Shown here: piece after piece, positions 33,964 through 41,740 of the stretch | Layout of the letters: each line of letters begins with the position of its first letter | Numbering within the stretch: position 1 is the stretch's first letter | From: CAYWKS01 sp964458935 | Lineage (GTDB): Bacteria; Planctomycetota; Phycisphaerae; Phycisphaerales; Zrk34 | NCBI GenBank assembly: GCA_964458935.1 | Contig: CAYWKS010000009.1 | Span: 60,725 to 124,724 of the forward strand | Direction of reading: 5' to 3' | DNA: 64,000 nt | Position numbers and translations under genes: made by a program | The notes under the pieces: generated by a model | Databases searched by the model: none | Told to the model about the DNA's origin: nothing | The model's input: only the letters and a program-made list of their open reading frames with translations

Positions 33964-35432
33964 TGAGCGCGACGTTGCGACGGGCGTTGTGCCGGGTGAG
34001 GCCGCGGACGGCGTCGGAGCTGCGCGGCTGGGTGGGGGAGGTGCTGGAGGTGGACGTGCCGGCGGCGGGCCTGTGCGACGGTCACGCGGCGCCGATGGAC
34101 TACCTGGCGCACGCGTTCTTCGAGTCGGGCGACGTGCTGGTCTGGGCGAACCGCGGCGGGGGCAAGACGTTCTACGGCGCGGTGGCGACGATGCTGGACC
34201 TGATCTTCAAGCCGGGCATCAGCGTCCGGGTGCTCGGGGGGAGCCTGGAGCAGTCGGCGCGGATGCACGGGTACCTGGAGCAGTTGCTGGACCGGCCGGG
34301 CCTTCGGGAGCTGGTGAGCGGGCGGGTGACGCAGCGGCGGGTGAAGCTGACCAACGGCAGCCGGGTGGAGCTGCTGGCACAGAGCCAGACGTCGGTGCGT
34401 GGCCAGCGTGTGCAGAAGCTGCGTTGCGACGAGGTGGAGCTGTTTGAGCCGGCGATCTGGGACGCGGCGCAGTTTGTGACGCGCAGCGCCTGGTGCGGGC
34501 CGGTCTACGCGCGGGGGACGGTGGAGGCGTTCAGCACGATGCATCGGCCGCTGGGTCTGATGCATCGGCTGGTGGAACGGAGCCGGTCAACGGGTCGGCC
34601 GCGCCTGCTGCAGTGGTGCGCGCTGGACGTGCTGGAGCGATGCGAGGCGGACCGCGATTGCGAGGCGTGCGCGTTGCGTGCGAGCTGCGGGGGGCGGGCG
34701 AAGGGCGACCGGGGCGTGCGCGACGCCGACGGGTATCGCGGGTTCCTGTCGGTCGACGACGTGGCGGGGCAGATGAGCCGGGTCAGCCGGGCGACGTTTG
34801 ACAGCGAGATGCTCGGCTTGAAGCCGAGCACGTCGGACGCGGTGTACCCGAGCTTTGAGGTGGGGGCGCATGTGCGGGCGGTTGAGGCGGACCGGTCGCT
34901 GGTGTGGATCGGCGGGGTGGATTTCGGGTTGCGTCATCCGTTCGTGATGCTGTGGGCGCAGCTTCGCCCGACGGAGCGCGGGGTGTGCGTGGAGGTGGTC
35001 GACGAGTACGTCCAGCGGGAGCGGCTGCTGGGCGAGCACCTCGAGGCGATCGAGCGTCGGGGGTGGCCGCGGCCGCGTTGGGTGGGGGTGGACCCGGCGG
35101 GTCGTCAGCGGAGCTGTGAGACGGGGGCGTCGGCGATCGACCTGTTGCGGCGAGCGGGGCTGGGTGTGCGTTCGCGGCCGACGCCGCTGGAGGCGGGCAT
35201 CGAGCTGGTGCGTGGTCGGTTGGCGCCGGCGGACGGGGGCGTGCCGGGCCTGGCGATCGCCCCGCGTTGCGAGCGGCTGATCGAGGCGATGGCGAGCTAC
35301 CACTTCGACGCGGCGCGGCCGGGCTGCGCGGCGCCGGTCAAGGACGGCCACGACCACGCGGTCGATGCGCTGCGGTACATGCTGGTGAACCTGGCGGGCG
35401 GCGGTGGGCGTGCGCGGACGCGAGCGTACTGA
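33963..35432 (+). CDS. Phage terminase large subunit
   Basis: A 489-residue DNA-packaging motor. The ATPase part has Walker A WANRGGGKT (about 61-69) and Walker B LRCDEVELFE (about 157). The RNase-H-like nuclease part starts at GGVDFGLRHP (about 318) and ends with HDHAVDALRYML. Between them is a cysteine cluster (C-x7-C-x5-C-x2-C-x5-C, about residues 220-243) followed by GRAKGD, found in one branch of terminases. All key acidic residues are present, so it looks functional. It is the last gene of the phage-like operon here; portal and capsid genes follow only 9 kb later. Confidence 0.93.
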   Translation: MSATLRRALCRVRPRTASELRGWVGEVLEVDVPAAGLCDGHAAPMDYLAHAFFESGDVLVWANRGGGKTFYGAVATMLDLIFKPGISVRVLGGSLEQSARMHGYLEQLLDRPGLRELVSGRVTQRRVKLTNGSRVELLAQSQTSVRGQRVQKLRCDEVELFEPAIWDAAQFVTRSAWCGPVYARGTVEAFSTMHRPLGLMHRLVERSRSTGRPRLLQWCALDVLERCEADRDCEACALRASCGGRAKGDRGVRDADGYRGFLSVDDVAGQMSRVSRATFDSEMLGLKPSTSDAVYPSFEVGAHVRAVEADRSLVWIGGVDFGLRHPFVMLWAQLRPTERGVCVEVVDEYVQRERLLGEHLEAIERRGWPRPRWVGVDPAGRQRSCETGASAIDLLRRAGLGVRSRPTPLEAGIELVRGRLAPADGGVPGLAIAPRCERLIEAMASYHFDAARPGCAAPVKDGHDHAVDALRYMLVNLAGGGGRARTRAY

Positions 35433-35441
35433 CGGGGGTGT

Positions 35442-35687
35442 TCATACGGCTTCGTTGACGGCCCAGAGGACGAGACCGGCCAGCGCCATGGCGGCGACGA
35501 TGATCGCGGCGAGCCGGGCGGCCTCCCACGGCAGTCGGCGGAGGTCGTCGAGCTTGAGGGCCTTGTAGACCAGCGCGATGGCCAGGGCGATGGGGATGAT
35601 CAGCCACATCCAGTGGTGGTGGAGGTCGAGCGGTTCGAGGAACGGCCGCCAGGCCGGAGCGGCGGTGATGAGCGGGACGAGATTCAT
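35442..35687 (-). CDS. Small membrane protein
   Basis: An 81-residue protein with two membrane helices (MWLIIPIALAIALVYKALKL and LAAIIVAAMALAGLVLWAVN). Its ATG overlaps the stop of the upstream gene on the same strand by four bases, so the two are co-translated. No family recognised. Confidence 0.7.
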   Translation of the reverse strand: MNLVPLITAAPAWRPFLEPLDLHHHWMWLIIPIALAIALVYKALKLDDLRRLPWEAARLAAIIVAAMALAGLVLWAVNEAV

Positions 35688-36313
35688 GGTTCGTCTCCGC
35701 GTCGGGCGACGTAGCCGCGTGCGGGGGACGGGGCGTCGGCGGGGGGTGGGGCGTGGGCGCGGCGGTGGTCGAGGCGGAAGACCAGGTCGACGATGACCAG
35801 GAGGTTGAGCATGCCGGCCAGGGCGCAGTAGAGGGTGCCCAGTTCGTTGACGCGTCCGACGGAGCGGACGTAGGGCAGGCGGTCGAAGTCGGGGGGCTGG
35901 GCGGCGGGGAAGGCGCGATCTTCGAGGCGGGACTGGGTTCGGGTCTTCAGTCGCTGGCTGAGCAAGTCGAGGGTGAGGGTGGCGGGTCCGGCGAGGACCT
36001 GGCCGCGGTACCACCATTTGTCTTCTCGGCTGTCGATGACGTCGATGCCGCCGATGAGCAGTCCGGCGGTGTAGAGGCTGGCGAGGGTGATCATGATGAC
36101 GACGCCGCGAGCGCGTTCGCCGAGGACGACGTGGCCGAGCCCGGGCAGGACCCACGCGGTGACGACGGCGAGGGCGGAGCGGGCGAAGCCTTGCGCGGCG
36201 GGGGCGAGCTGGTTCAAGGTCGGCTCCGGTGGCGGTCGGACGGGGTCGGGTTCGCGGTGGGGGTTGTGCCGATTGTGCGGGGTGTGACGGACCGGTTGAA
36301 CGGGTGTTGACAC
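35684..36313 (-). CDS. Membrane protein, DUF6677-like
   Basis: A 209-residue protein. A Pro-rich cytoplasmic start precedes helices at about 45-85 (LAVVTAWVLPGLGHVVLGERARGVVIMITLASLYTAG read with breaks), a loop, and a last helix LGTLYCALAGMLNLLVIVDLVF. The LPGLGHVVLGERARG turn recalls TM2-domain and DUF6677-type proteins. It is followed by the 81-residue membrane protein in a two-gene operon that points away from the phage-like genes, and it is probably a cell gene. Confidence 0.65.
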   Translation of the reverse strand: MSTPVQPVRHTPHNRHNPHREPDPVRPPPEPTLNQLAPAAQGFARSALAVVTAWVLPGLGHVVLGERARGVVIMITLASLYTAGLLIGGIDVIDSREDKWWYRGQVLAGPATLTLDLLSQRLKTRTQSRLEDRAFPAAQPPDFDRLPYVRSVGRVNELGTLYCALAGMLNLLVIVDLVFRLDHRRAHAPPPADAPSPARGYVARRGDEP

Positions 36314-36438
36314 GCCACGGGGTTAGGTTAGTTTACCCCGATATCTCAGGCAAGCGGACGCTGGAGCGCGCCTGCGGATGGTGAACAAGATGGGGTTTGG
36401 GGCGGGCGAAGCCCCGCGGTTGGAACAGGAGTCCACTC

Positions 36439-36687
36439 ATGGTCACGTGTGTTGATGAGAAGGATTGGGTCCGCACGCTGTTGGAGTCGGGCGGTCGGGT
36501 GGGCGAGGGCCCGCGGCTGAAAGACGACGACGATGAGGTGGATTCGGAGGACTTTTATGACGATGAAGGGGACGAGGACCTCGACGACTTCGACGACGAG
36601 GACCTCGACGACGACTTCGAGGACGACGAGTTCGACTTCGAAGACGACGACGACGACTTCGACGTCGAAGAGGATGACGAGGACTGA
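36439..36687 (+). CDS. Small, extremely acidic protein
   Basis: An 82-residue protein. The first 30 residues are mixed (VTCVDEKDWVRTLLESGG); the remainder is almost only Asp, Glu and Phe. ATG 36439 follows CAGGAG. Such tails are seen in histone-chaperone-like or ion-binding proteins, and no function can be assigned. The repetitive GAC/GAG codons are clean and in frame, which supports a real gene. Confidence 0.6.
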   Translation: MVTCVDEKDWVRTLLESGGRVGEGPRLKDDDDEVDSEDFYDDEGDEDLDDFDDEDLDDDFEDDEFDFEDDDDDFDVEEDDED

Positions 36688-36750
36688 CCGGCGGTGGTGA
36701 GCCAGACGGCGCGCCCGCCGGGACGGGCCCGCCCGCTCAGGAGCCGCGCC

Positions 36751-37284
36751 ATGTCAGACCGCCAGACCGACGCCCCCGCCCAGCCGCACGACCCCAACGC
36801 CACGCCCTCGCCCGACGCCACCCGCTCGGTCGTCGACCGGCGCAGCGGGCTCAACCGCAAGGTCGCCGTCGAACGCCGCTGCGGCGCCGATCGCCGCGAC
36901 GCCCAGCCCCCCGCGGGCAAGGGCAAGGACACAACCGGCCTGCGGCGGCTCCGCGGGCCCGGCCGGCGACGCCCCGAGTTCAACCGCGCCGCCGAGGAGG
37001 GCGAGTTCACCGACGAGCAGTTCCTGTTCGTCATGGCCATCGAGGCCTTCAAACGCGCCAACCACAAGACCTTCCCCAACTGGACCGAGGTCCTCGAGGT
37101 CATCCGAAAGCTCGGCTACCGCAAGACCCAGCCCTCGCAGTTGAACTTGCCCAACACCGAGGACTGGCTCGAACCGCCCGACGCCCCGTTCACCCCGCTG
37201 CCCAAGCCCAACAAGCCCGCCGCGGCCAACGACGACGATGACGACGTCGGCGATGACGTCTTCGACGCCCTGTTCAATCCCTGA
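36751..37284 (+). CDS. Conserved protein of unknown function
   Basis: A 177-residue protein starting at an ATG with CAGGAG upstream. The first half is basic (VVDRRSGLNRKVAVERRCGADRR, with breaks). The second half has a compact conserved-looking segment (EFTDEQFLFVMAIEAFKRANHKTFPNWTEVLEVIRKLGYRK, split here by its domains) and an acidic tail. The DRRSG / ERRCGADRR pattern recalls linkers next to PilZ domains, but no PilZ domain is present. Function unknown. Confidence 0.65.
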   Translation: MSDRQTDAPAQPHDPNATPSPDATRSVVDRRSGLNRKVAVERRCGADRRDAQPPAGKGKDTTGLRRLRGPGRRRPEFNRAAEEGEFTDEQFLFVMAIEAFKRANHKTFPNWTEVLEVIRKLGYRKTQPSQLNLPNTEDWLEPPDAPFTPLPKPNKPAAANDDDDDVGDDVFDALFNP

Positions 37285-37310
37285 TCCCTCGCCACCACCA
37301 CCCCCAGGCA

Positions 37311-37345
37311 ATAAACAAGCCCGGCGCACCACCGCGCCGGGCTTG
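37311..37345 (-). terminator. Terminator between convergent genes
   Basis: AAGCCCGGCGC / GCGCCGGGCTT forms a strong stem. On the minus strand it is followed by GTTTATT. It serves the ferredoxin gene and perhaps also the plus-strand gene ending at 37284. Confidence 0.7.
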
Positions 37346-37371
37346 ATCGGTCCTCGCCATCGGACGCCGAT

Positions 37372-37629
37372 TCAGGTGAAGTAGTCGGCGTTCTTCTGCA
37401 CGTACTCGGCCCACTCCTCGGGAAGGTCTTCCTCCGGGAAGATCGCCTTCACCGGGCACTCGTCCACGCACAGGCCGCAGTCGATGCAGGTGTCCGGCTC
37501 GATGTAAAGCTGGTCGGCCTCCTCGAACTCCGCCTCGTCCTTCGTCGGATGGATGCAGTCGACCGGGCAGACGTCGACGCACGCGGTGTCCTTGGTTCCG
37601 ATGCACGGTTCGGCAATGATGTGAGGCAT
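37372..37629 (-). CDS. Seven-iron-type ferredoxin
   Basis: An 85-residue electron carrier. The motif MPHIIAEPCIGTKDTACVDV with CPVDC, then TCIDCGLCVDECPVKAIF, is the pattern of [3Fe-4S][4Fe-4S] ferredoxins of the Thermus/Azotobacter type. The long spacing between the first two cysteines marks the 3Fe site and CxxCxxCxxxCP the 4Fe site. An acidic C-terminal tail is normal for the family. The start at 37629 (MPHII) is the family start. It is monocistronic. Confidence 0.93.
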   Translation of the reverse strand: MPHIIAEPCIGTKDTACVDVCPVDCIHPTKDEAEFEEADQLYIEPDTCIDCGLCVDECPVKAIFPEEDLPEEWAEYVQKNADYFT

Positions 37630-37774
37630 GGCGTTGATCCTCGCTGGCACAAAAAGCCACTAAGGGTTGAGCGAATCACCTCACAGTATAGTCGGCCCAT
37701 CGCGCCCGACAAGGCCCCGGGGGTCGCGGTCTCCGCGGCGGCGCGGCCCCGCGGCCGACCCCGCCGCCACCCAC

Positions 37775-37806
37775 GAAAAAAGGCGTCCCTCGTTGAGGGA
37801 CACCTT
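37775..37806 (-). terminator. Rho-independent terminator of the histone-like gene
   Basis: On the minus strand GGTGTCCCTC / GAGGGACGCC around an AAC loop is followed by six T. Confidence 0.8.
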
Positions 37807-37919
37807 CTTCAATTCGCGCTCCGTGGCCTTCGTGAGGTGCGGGCGGCATGAGGTTCGGATCATCCCGCCCCGTCTCGGTGCCGACCGCACGACTGCGGCC
37901 GGCGACTTGCTTAACGCTC

Positions 37920-38161
37920 TTACAGGGTCGCCGCCGCGGGCTGCGTCGTACGCTTCTTGGTCGTCCGACGCTTGGCCTTCTTCTTCGTAGCCTTCTTCTT
38001 GGTGGCCTTCTTCTTGGTCGACTTCTTCTTGGTCGACTTCTTCTNNNNNNNNNNNNNNNNNNNNNNNNNNNNNNNNNNNNNNNNNNNNNNNNNNNNNNNN
38101 NNNNNNNNNNNNNNNNNNNNNNNNNNNNNNNNNNNNNNNNNNNNGTGGCCTTCTTCGCCAT
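37920..38161 (-). CDS. Histone H1-like Lys/Ala/Thr-repeat protein, broken by an assembly gap
   Basis: Five codons are visible before the gap (MAKKA) and about 41 after it (KKSTKKKSTKKKATKKK ... RTTKKRTTQPAAATL). Short KKAT/KKST repeats are typical of bacterial histone-H1-like DNA-binding proteins. The 100 N fall inside the repeat, as expected where short reads cannot cross it. The 242-base span is not a multiple of three, so the true gap size differs. The two sides agree in strand and composition, supporting the scaffold join. Confidence 0.75.
38045..38144. other. Assembly gap of exactly 100 N
   Basis: A placeholder gap. It lies inside the histone-like repeat gene and between the two halves of the phage-like gene set. 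Confidence 0.99.
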
Positions 38162-38414
38162 GGCTTGTGTCTCCTTTCACAAGGCCGGTTCGGAGCGTTA
38201 AGTCAATTTAAAGATGAGGCAAAAACCCTGTCAACCATTTTTCGCGGTCGTCGCAGGTGTTATCGTCGTTGTAAGTCGTGTCGCTTGAATCAAATCCATG
38301 CGTCCGCCGCGCGCGCCCACCCCTGCGCGCGACCGCGCGGCGCGCGTTGTGCCCGCTCGCGCTCAACCCTACAATCACCGCCCACACCCCCCCGCCCGTA
38401 CGAGGAATCCGCTC

Positions 38415-40046
38415 ATGTCCAACTCGCTGAGCACCCCCATGGTCGTCATCGTGCGCGACGGATGGGGCGTCAATCCCAACCCCGCCCATGACGCGTTCAA
38501 CGCCGTGAAAATCGCGAAAACGCCCGCGTGCGACGCCCTGCTCGCCCGATATCCCTGCACGCTCATCCACACCAGCGGCGAGGACGTCGGCCTGCCCGAA
38601 GGCACCATGGGCAACAGCGAAGTCGGTCACCAGAACATCGGCGCCGGCCGCGTCGTCGACCAGGATTCGGTCCGCATCACCAAGGCCATCCGCCAGGGTG
38701 AACTGATCGACAACGACGCCCTGACCCACGCCGTCGACCGGGCAAAAAAAAATAACGCCACCGTCCATCTCATGGGCCTCGCGTCCGACGTCGGCGTGCA
38801 TGCGCTGCTCGGACACCTCTACGGCTGCATCGAACTCTGCGCGAAGTTGGGCCACCACGACGTCGCCATCCACTGCTTCACCGACGGCCGCGACTCCGGC
38901 CCGTTCACCGGCAAGGGCTACATCGAGCAGATCGAATCGCGGTGCGCCCAGATCGGCGTCGGCCGCGTCGCGTCGATCGTCGGCCGGTACTACGCCATGG
39001 ACCGCGACAACCGCTGGGAGCGGGTGAAGCGGGCCTACGACCTGCTCACCGGCCGCGACCCCGACCTGCCCCGCTTCGACACCGCCGCCGCCGCCATGGC
39101 CGACTACTACGACCACCCCACCAACGACAGCCAGCAGGGCGACGAGTTTGTCACGCCGCGCACCGTTGCGCCCGACGGCGATCCGTCGCGCACCCGTGTC
39201 CGGGACGGCGATTCGGTGATCTTCTTCAATTTCCGTGGCGATCGGCCCCGCGAGCTGACCCGCGCGTTCGTCATGGACCGGTTCCAGGGCGAGGTGAAGC
39301 CCTCCCCCGACAGCGGCGAGAGCGGATTCGACCGCGGCCCCAGGCTCGATCTGTGCTACGTCACCCTGACCGCATACGAGCAGGAGCTCAACGAACTGGT
39401 CTCGGGCGTCGCCTTTCCCAAGCCGCCCAAGATGGTCAACATCGGCGGCGAGTGGCTGGCGAAGCGGGGCCTGCGGCAGTTCCGTTGCGCCGAGACGGAG
39501 AAGTTCCCGCACGTCACGTTCTTCTTCAACGACTACCGCGACGAGCCGTTCGACGGCGAGGACCGCAAGATCATCCAGAGCCCGCAGGTCGCCACGTACG
39601 ACCTGCAGCCGGAGATGAGCGCCCCGGGCATCCGGGACGCCGTCCTCGACGCCCTCGACCACGACTACGCGATGATCATGGTCAACTTCGCCAACGGCGA
39701 CATGGTCGGCCACACCGGCAAGCTCGACGCCGCGGTCAAGGCGATCGAGACCGTGGACCAGTGCGTGGGGGCGATTGTCGAGAAGACGCTGGCGCGGGGC
39801 GGCCAGCTCATTGTCACCGCCGACCACGGCAACGCCGAGCAGATGTGGAGCCCGGAGAACGACTCCCCGCACACCGCCCACACCACGTACCCGGTGGAGT
39901 GCATCGTCGTGGACGCCCGGTACGCCGGCGACCCGAAGGCCGCGCTGCGTGAAGGCGGGCGGCTGGCGGACGTCGTCCCGACCGCGCTGCACCTGATGGG
40001 CCTGGAGCAGCCCGCGGAGATGACCGGGCAAAGCCTGTTGCCGTAA
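38415..40046 (+). CDS. gpmI: 2,3-bisphosphoglycerate-independent phosphoglycerate mutase
   Basis: The 543-residue glycolytic enzyme interconverts 3- and 2-phosphoglycerate using two Mn ions. The alkaline-phosphatase-like core shows the first metal Asp in VVIVRDGWG, the catalytic Ser in TMGNSEVGHQNIGAGR, DGRDSGP, and the C-terminal metal sites MVNFANGDMVGHTG and VTADHGNAEQM. Length is normal for the family. ATG 38415 follows CGAGGA. It is an ordinary housekeeping gene, placed between the two parts of the phage-like set. Confidence 0.96.
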   Translation: MSNSLSTPMVVIVRDGWGVNPNPAHDAFNAVKIAKTPACDALLARYPCTLIHTSGEDVGLPEGTMGNSEVGHQNIGAGRVVDQDSVRITKAIRQGELIDNDALTHAVDRAKKNNATVHLMGLASDVGVHALLGHLYGCIELCAKLGHHDVAIHCFTDGRDSGPFTGKGYIEQIESRCAQIGVGRVASIVGRYYAMDRDNRWERVKRAYDLLTGRDPDLPRFDTAAAAMADYYDHPTNDSQQGDEFVTPRTVAPDGDPSRTRVRDGDSVIFFNFRGDRPRELTRAFVMDRFQGEVKPSPDSGESGFDRGPRLDLCYVTLTAYEQELNELVSGVAFPKPPKMVNIGGEWLAKRGLRQFRCAETEKFPHVTFFFNDYRDEPFDGEDRKIIQSPQVATYDLQPEMSAPGIRDAVLDALDHDYAMIMVNFANGDMVGHTGKLDAAVKAIETVDQCVGAIVEKTLARGGQLIVTADHGNAEQMWSPENDSPHTAHTTYPVECIVVDARYAGDPKAALREGGRLADVVPTALHLMGLEQPAEMTGQSLLP

Positions 40047-40204
40047 GCGCGCCCGGCCCGGCTCGCCCCATCCACCGAAGCCGGCTGGGCCCGGATCGCG
40101 GGGCGCGGCGGCGCCGTCGCAAGGGGGTTCGATCAGCACCGGACTTGCCACCGGTGCGCTGAGCGCCGACGATACGGCGGTTCGCCGTTGCGGAGATCGC
40201 CCTC

Positions 40205-40858
40205 ATGCCCGCGCGTCTGTACACCGTGTTCACGGGTGACCTGGTTCGCTCCAGCGATCTGAGCGCGACGGAGCTGGCGGAGGCGCGGCGTGAGGTCAAG
40301 GCGGCGGCCGGGCGGTTGAGCCGGCTCAGCGCGAAGCTGGTCCGCGGCGAGCCCGACTTCTTCCGCGGCGATGCGTGGCAGATGCTGGTCACCGATCCGC
40401 GGTTCGCCCTGCACGCGGCGTTGTACATCCGGGCCGGCCTCATCGCCGGGGGCGTCGGCGACACGCGGATCGCGATGGGCTTTGGCACGATCAAGCGGGC
40501 GAACACCCAGCGGGTCAGCCTCTCGACCGGCGACGCGTTCAGCCGTTCCGGCGCGGCGCTGGACCAGATGCCCCGACGGGCCCGGATGACCGCGGCCCTG
40601 CCCGGCGAACCCGGCGGCTGGGTCGGCGCGGTGGTTCGGCTGTGCGACGTGCTGGTCGGCCAATGGACCGCCCGTCAGGCGGAAGTGGTGGGGTGGGCGC
40701 TGTTGAATCCCGACGCCACCCAGGAACAACTGGCCACGATGTCGGATGAGCAGGCGTCGCGGCAGGCGGTCGCCAAGGCACTCGCCGGGGCCGGCTGGGA
40801 CGGTGTTCGCGCGGCGCTGGTGCAGTTCGAATCCTGTCACTGGAAAAGCCCAACATGA
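40205..40858 (+). CDS. SatD-like protein with C-terminal helix-turn-helix
   Basis: A 217-residue protein. The N-terminal part (YTVFTGDLVRSS, FFRGDAWQML, GDTRIAMGFGTI) resembles SatD-family proteins. The C-terminal part has a probable HTH (ATQEQLATMSDEQASRQAVA). It is followed by twin inverted repeats and a DUF3307 membrane protein. I recall SatD and DUF3307 genes side by side in Bacteroidetes too, which suggests a conserved pair. The repeats downstream could be its operator. Its biochemical function is not known. Confidence 0.65.
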   Translation: MPARLYTVFTGDLVRSSDLSATELAEARREVKAAAGRLSRLSAKLVRGEPDFFRGDAWQMLVTDPRFALHAALYIRAGLIAGGVGDTRIAMGFGTIKRANTQRVSLSTGDAFSRSGAALDQMPRRARMTAALPGEPGGWVGAVVRLCDVLVGQWTARQAEVVGWALLNPDATQEQLATMSDEQASRQAVAKALAGAGWDGVRAALVQFESCHWKSPT

Positions 40859-40861
40859 CAA

Positions 40862-40909
40862 TGCAACCAAAAACAGTTGCATTTCAAATAGCAACCAAAA
40901 AAGGTTGCA
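40862..40909 (+). repeat. Two tandem inverted repeats (candidate operator)
   Basis: TGCAAC-CAAAAACA-GTTGCA (40862-40881) is followed about ten bases on by GCAACC-AAAAAA-GGTTGC (40891-40908). The two hairpins share the arm sequence GCAAC / GTTGC and an A-rich loop, and lie between the SatD-like stop and the DUF3307 start. They could be a DNA operator or RNA hairpins. Confidence 0.65.
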
Positions 40910-41008
40910 ATGGGCGATGCGGCCCGACGGCCCGACGGGGACACGTCGCATGCTGAGTCGCCGAACCCAACCGGTGCGCGGGCACGATCGCTCACGGGGA
41001 ACGAGGTC

Positions 41009-41737
41009 ATGCTGGACACGCTGATGCTGCTGATCGTCGGGCACCTGGTGGGCGACTTCGTCCTGCAGACCGGCGGCATGGTCAAGCGGAAACGCAACGT
41101 CTGGGTGCTGCTGGGGCACGTGGCGCTCGTGACGGCGGCGTGCGCGGTGATGCTGGGCGGGCTGCCCGTCGTCGTGCTGGTCGTCCTGTTCATCTCGCAC
41201 CTGGCGATCGACGCGGCGAAGGTGCACCTGGCGTCGGATCGGCCGGCCTGGTTTGTCGTGGACCAGGCGCTGCACCTGGGGGTGATGGTGTTCCTGGCGT
41301 GGGTCGATCCGCGTGCGGCCGAGCGGGTCGGCTGGATCGGCCGCCTGTCGCCGGAGCAGGTCGAGCTGTGCCGCGTGGCGGTGGTGTACCTCGGGGGGGT
41401 GGTGCTGTGCGTGCCGACCGGGGCGGCGGTGGTGCGGGTGTTCGTCAGCCCGCTGACCGATCAGTTGCACGACAAGCTGCTGGAGGGGTTGGCAAGCGGG
41501 GGCAAGTATATTGGGTGGCTGGAGCGCGGGCTGATCTTCCTGATGGTGATCATGCGGATGCCCGAGGGCATCGGGTTCCTGTTCGCCGCCAAGTCGATCT
41601 TCCGCTTCAATGACCTGAAGGACCCGGGGCAGCGGAAGTTCGCCGAGTACGTGATCATCGGCACGTTCCTGAGCTTCGGCTGGGCGCTGCTGGCGGCGCA
41701 CCTCACGCAGGAGCTGCTCGCGGGGTGGGCGAGGTAA
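41009..41737 (+). CDS. DUF3307 membrane protein
   Basis: A 242-residue membrane protein. The N-terminal DUF3307 domain starts MLDTLMLLIVGHLVGDFVLQ and continues through LLGHVALVTAACAVMLGG and FISHLAIDAAKV, where the conserved His and Asp lie in helices. Further helices follow to the end. ATG 41009 is preferred over ATG 40910 because it has GGGGAACGAGG upstream and begins exactly at the domain. Function of the family is unknown; it is paired with the SatD-like gene. Confidence 0.82.
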   Translation: MLDTLMLLIVGHLVGDFVLQTGGMVKRKRNVWVLLGHVALVTAACAVMLGGLPVVVLVVLFISHLAIDAAKVHLASDRPAWFVVDQALHLGVMVFLAWVDPRAAERVGWIGRLSPEQVELCRVAVVYLGGVVLCVPTGAAVVRVFVSPLTDQLHDKLLEGLASGGKYIGWLERGLIFLMVIMRMPEGIGFLFAAKSIFRFNDLKDPGQRKFAEYVIIGTFLSFGWALLAAHLTQELLAGWAR

Positions 41738-41740
41738 GGC

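Noticed and set aside
40120..40160. Possible tRNA-like sequence (GGTTCGATC next to a stem)
   Set aside because: Only a simple hairpin GCACCGG/CCGGTGC is formed; no acceptor stem or anticodon arm could be drawn.
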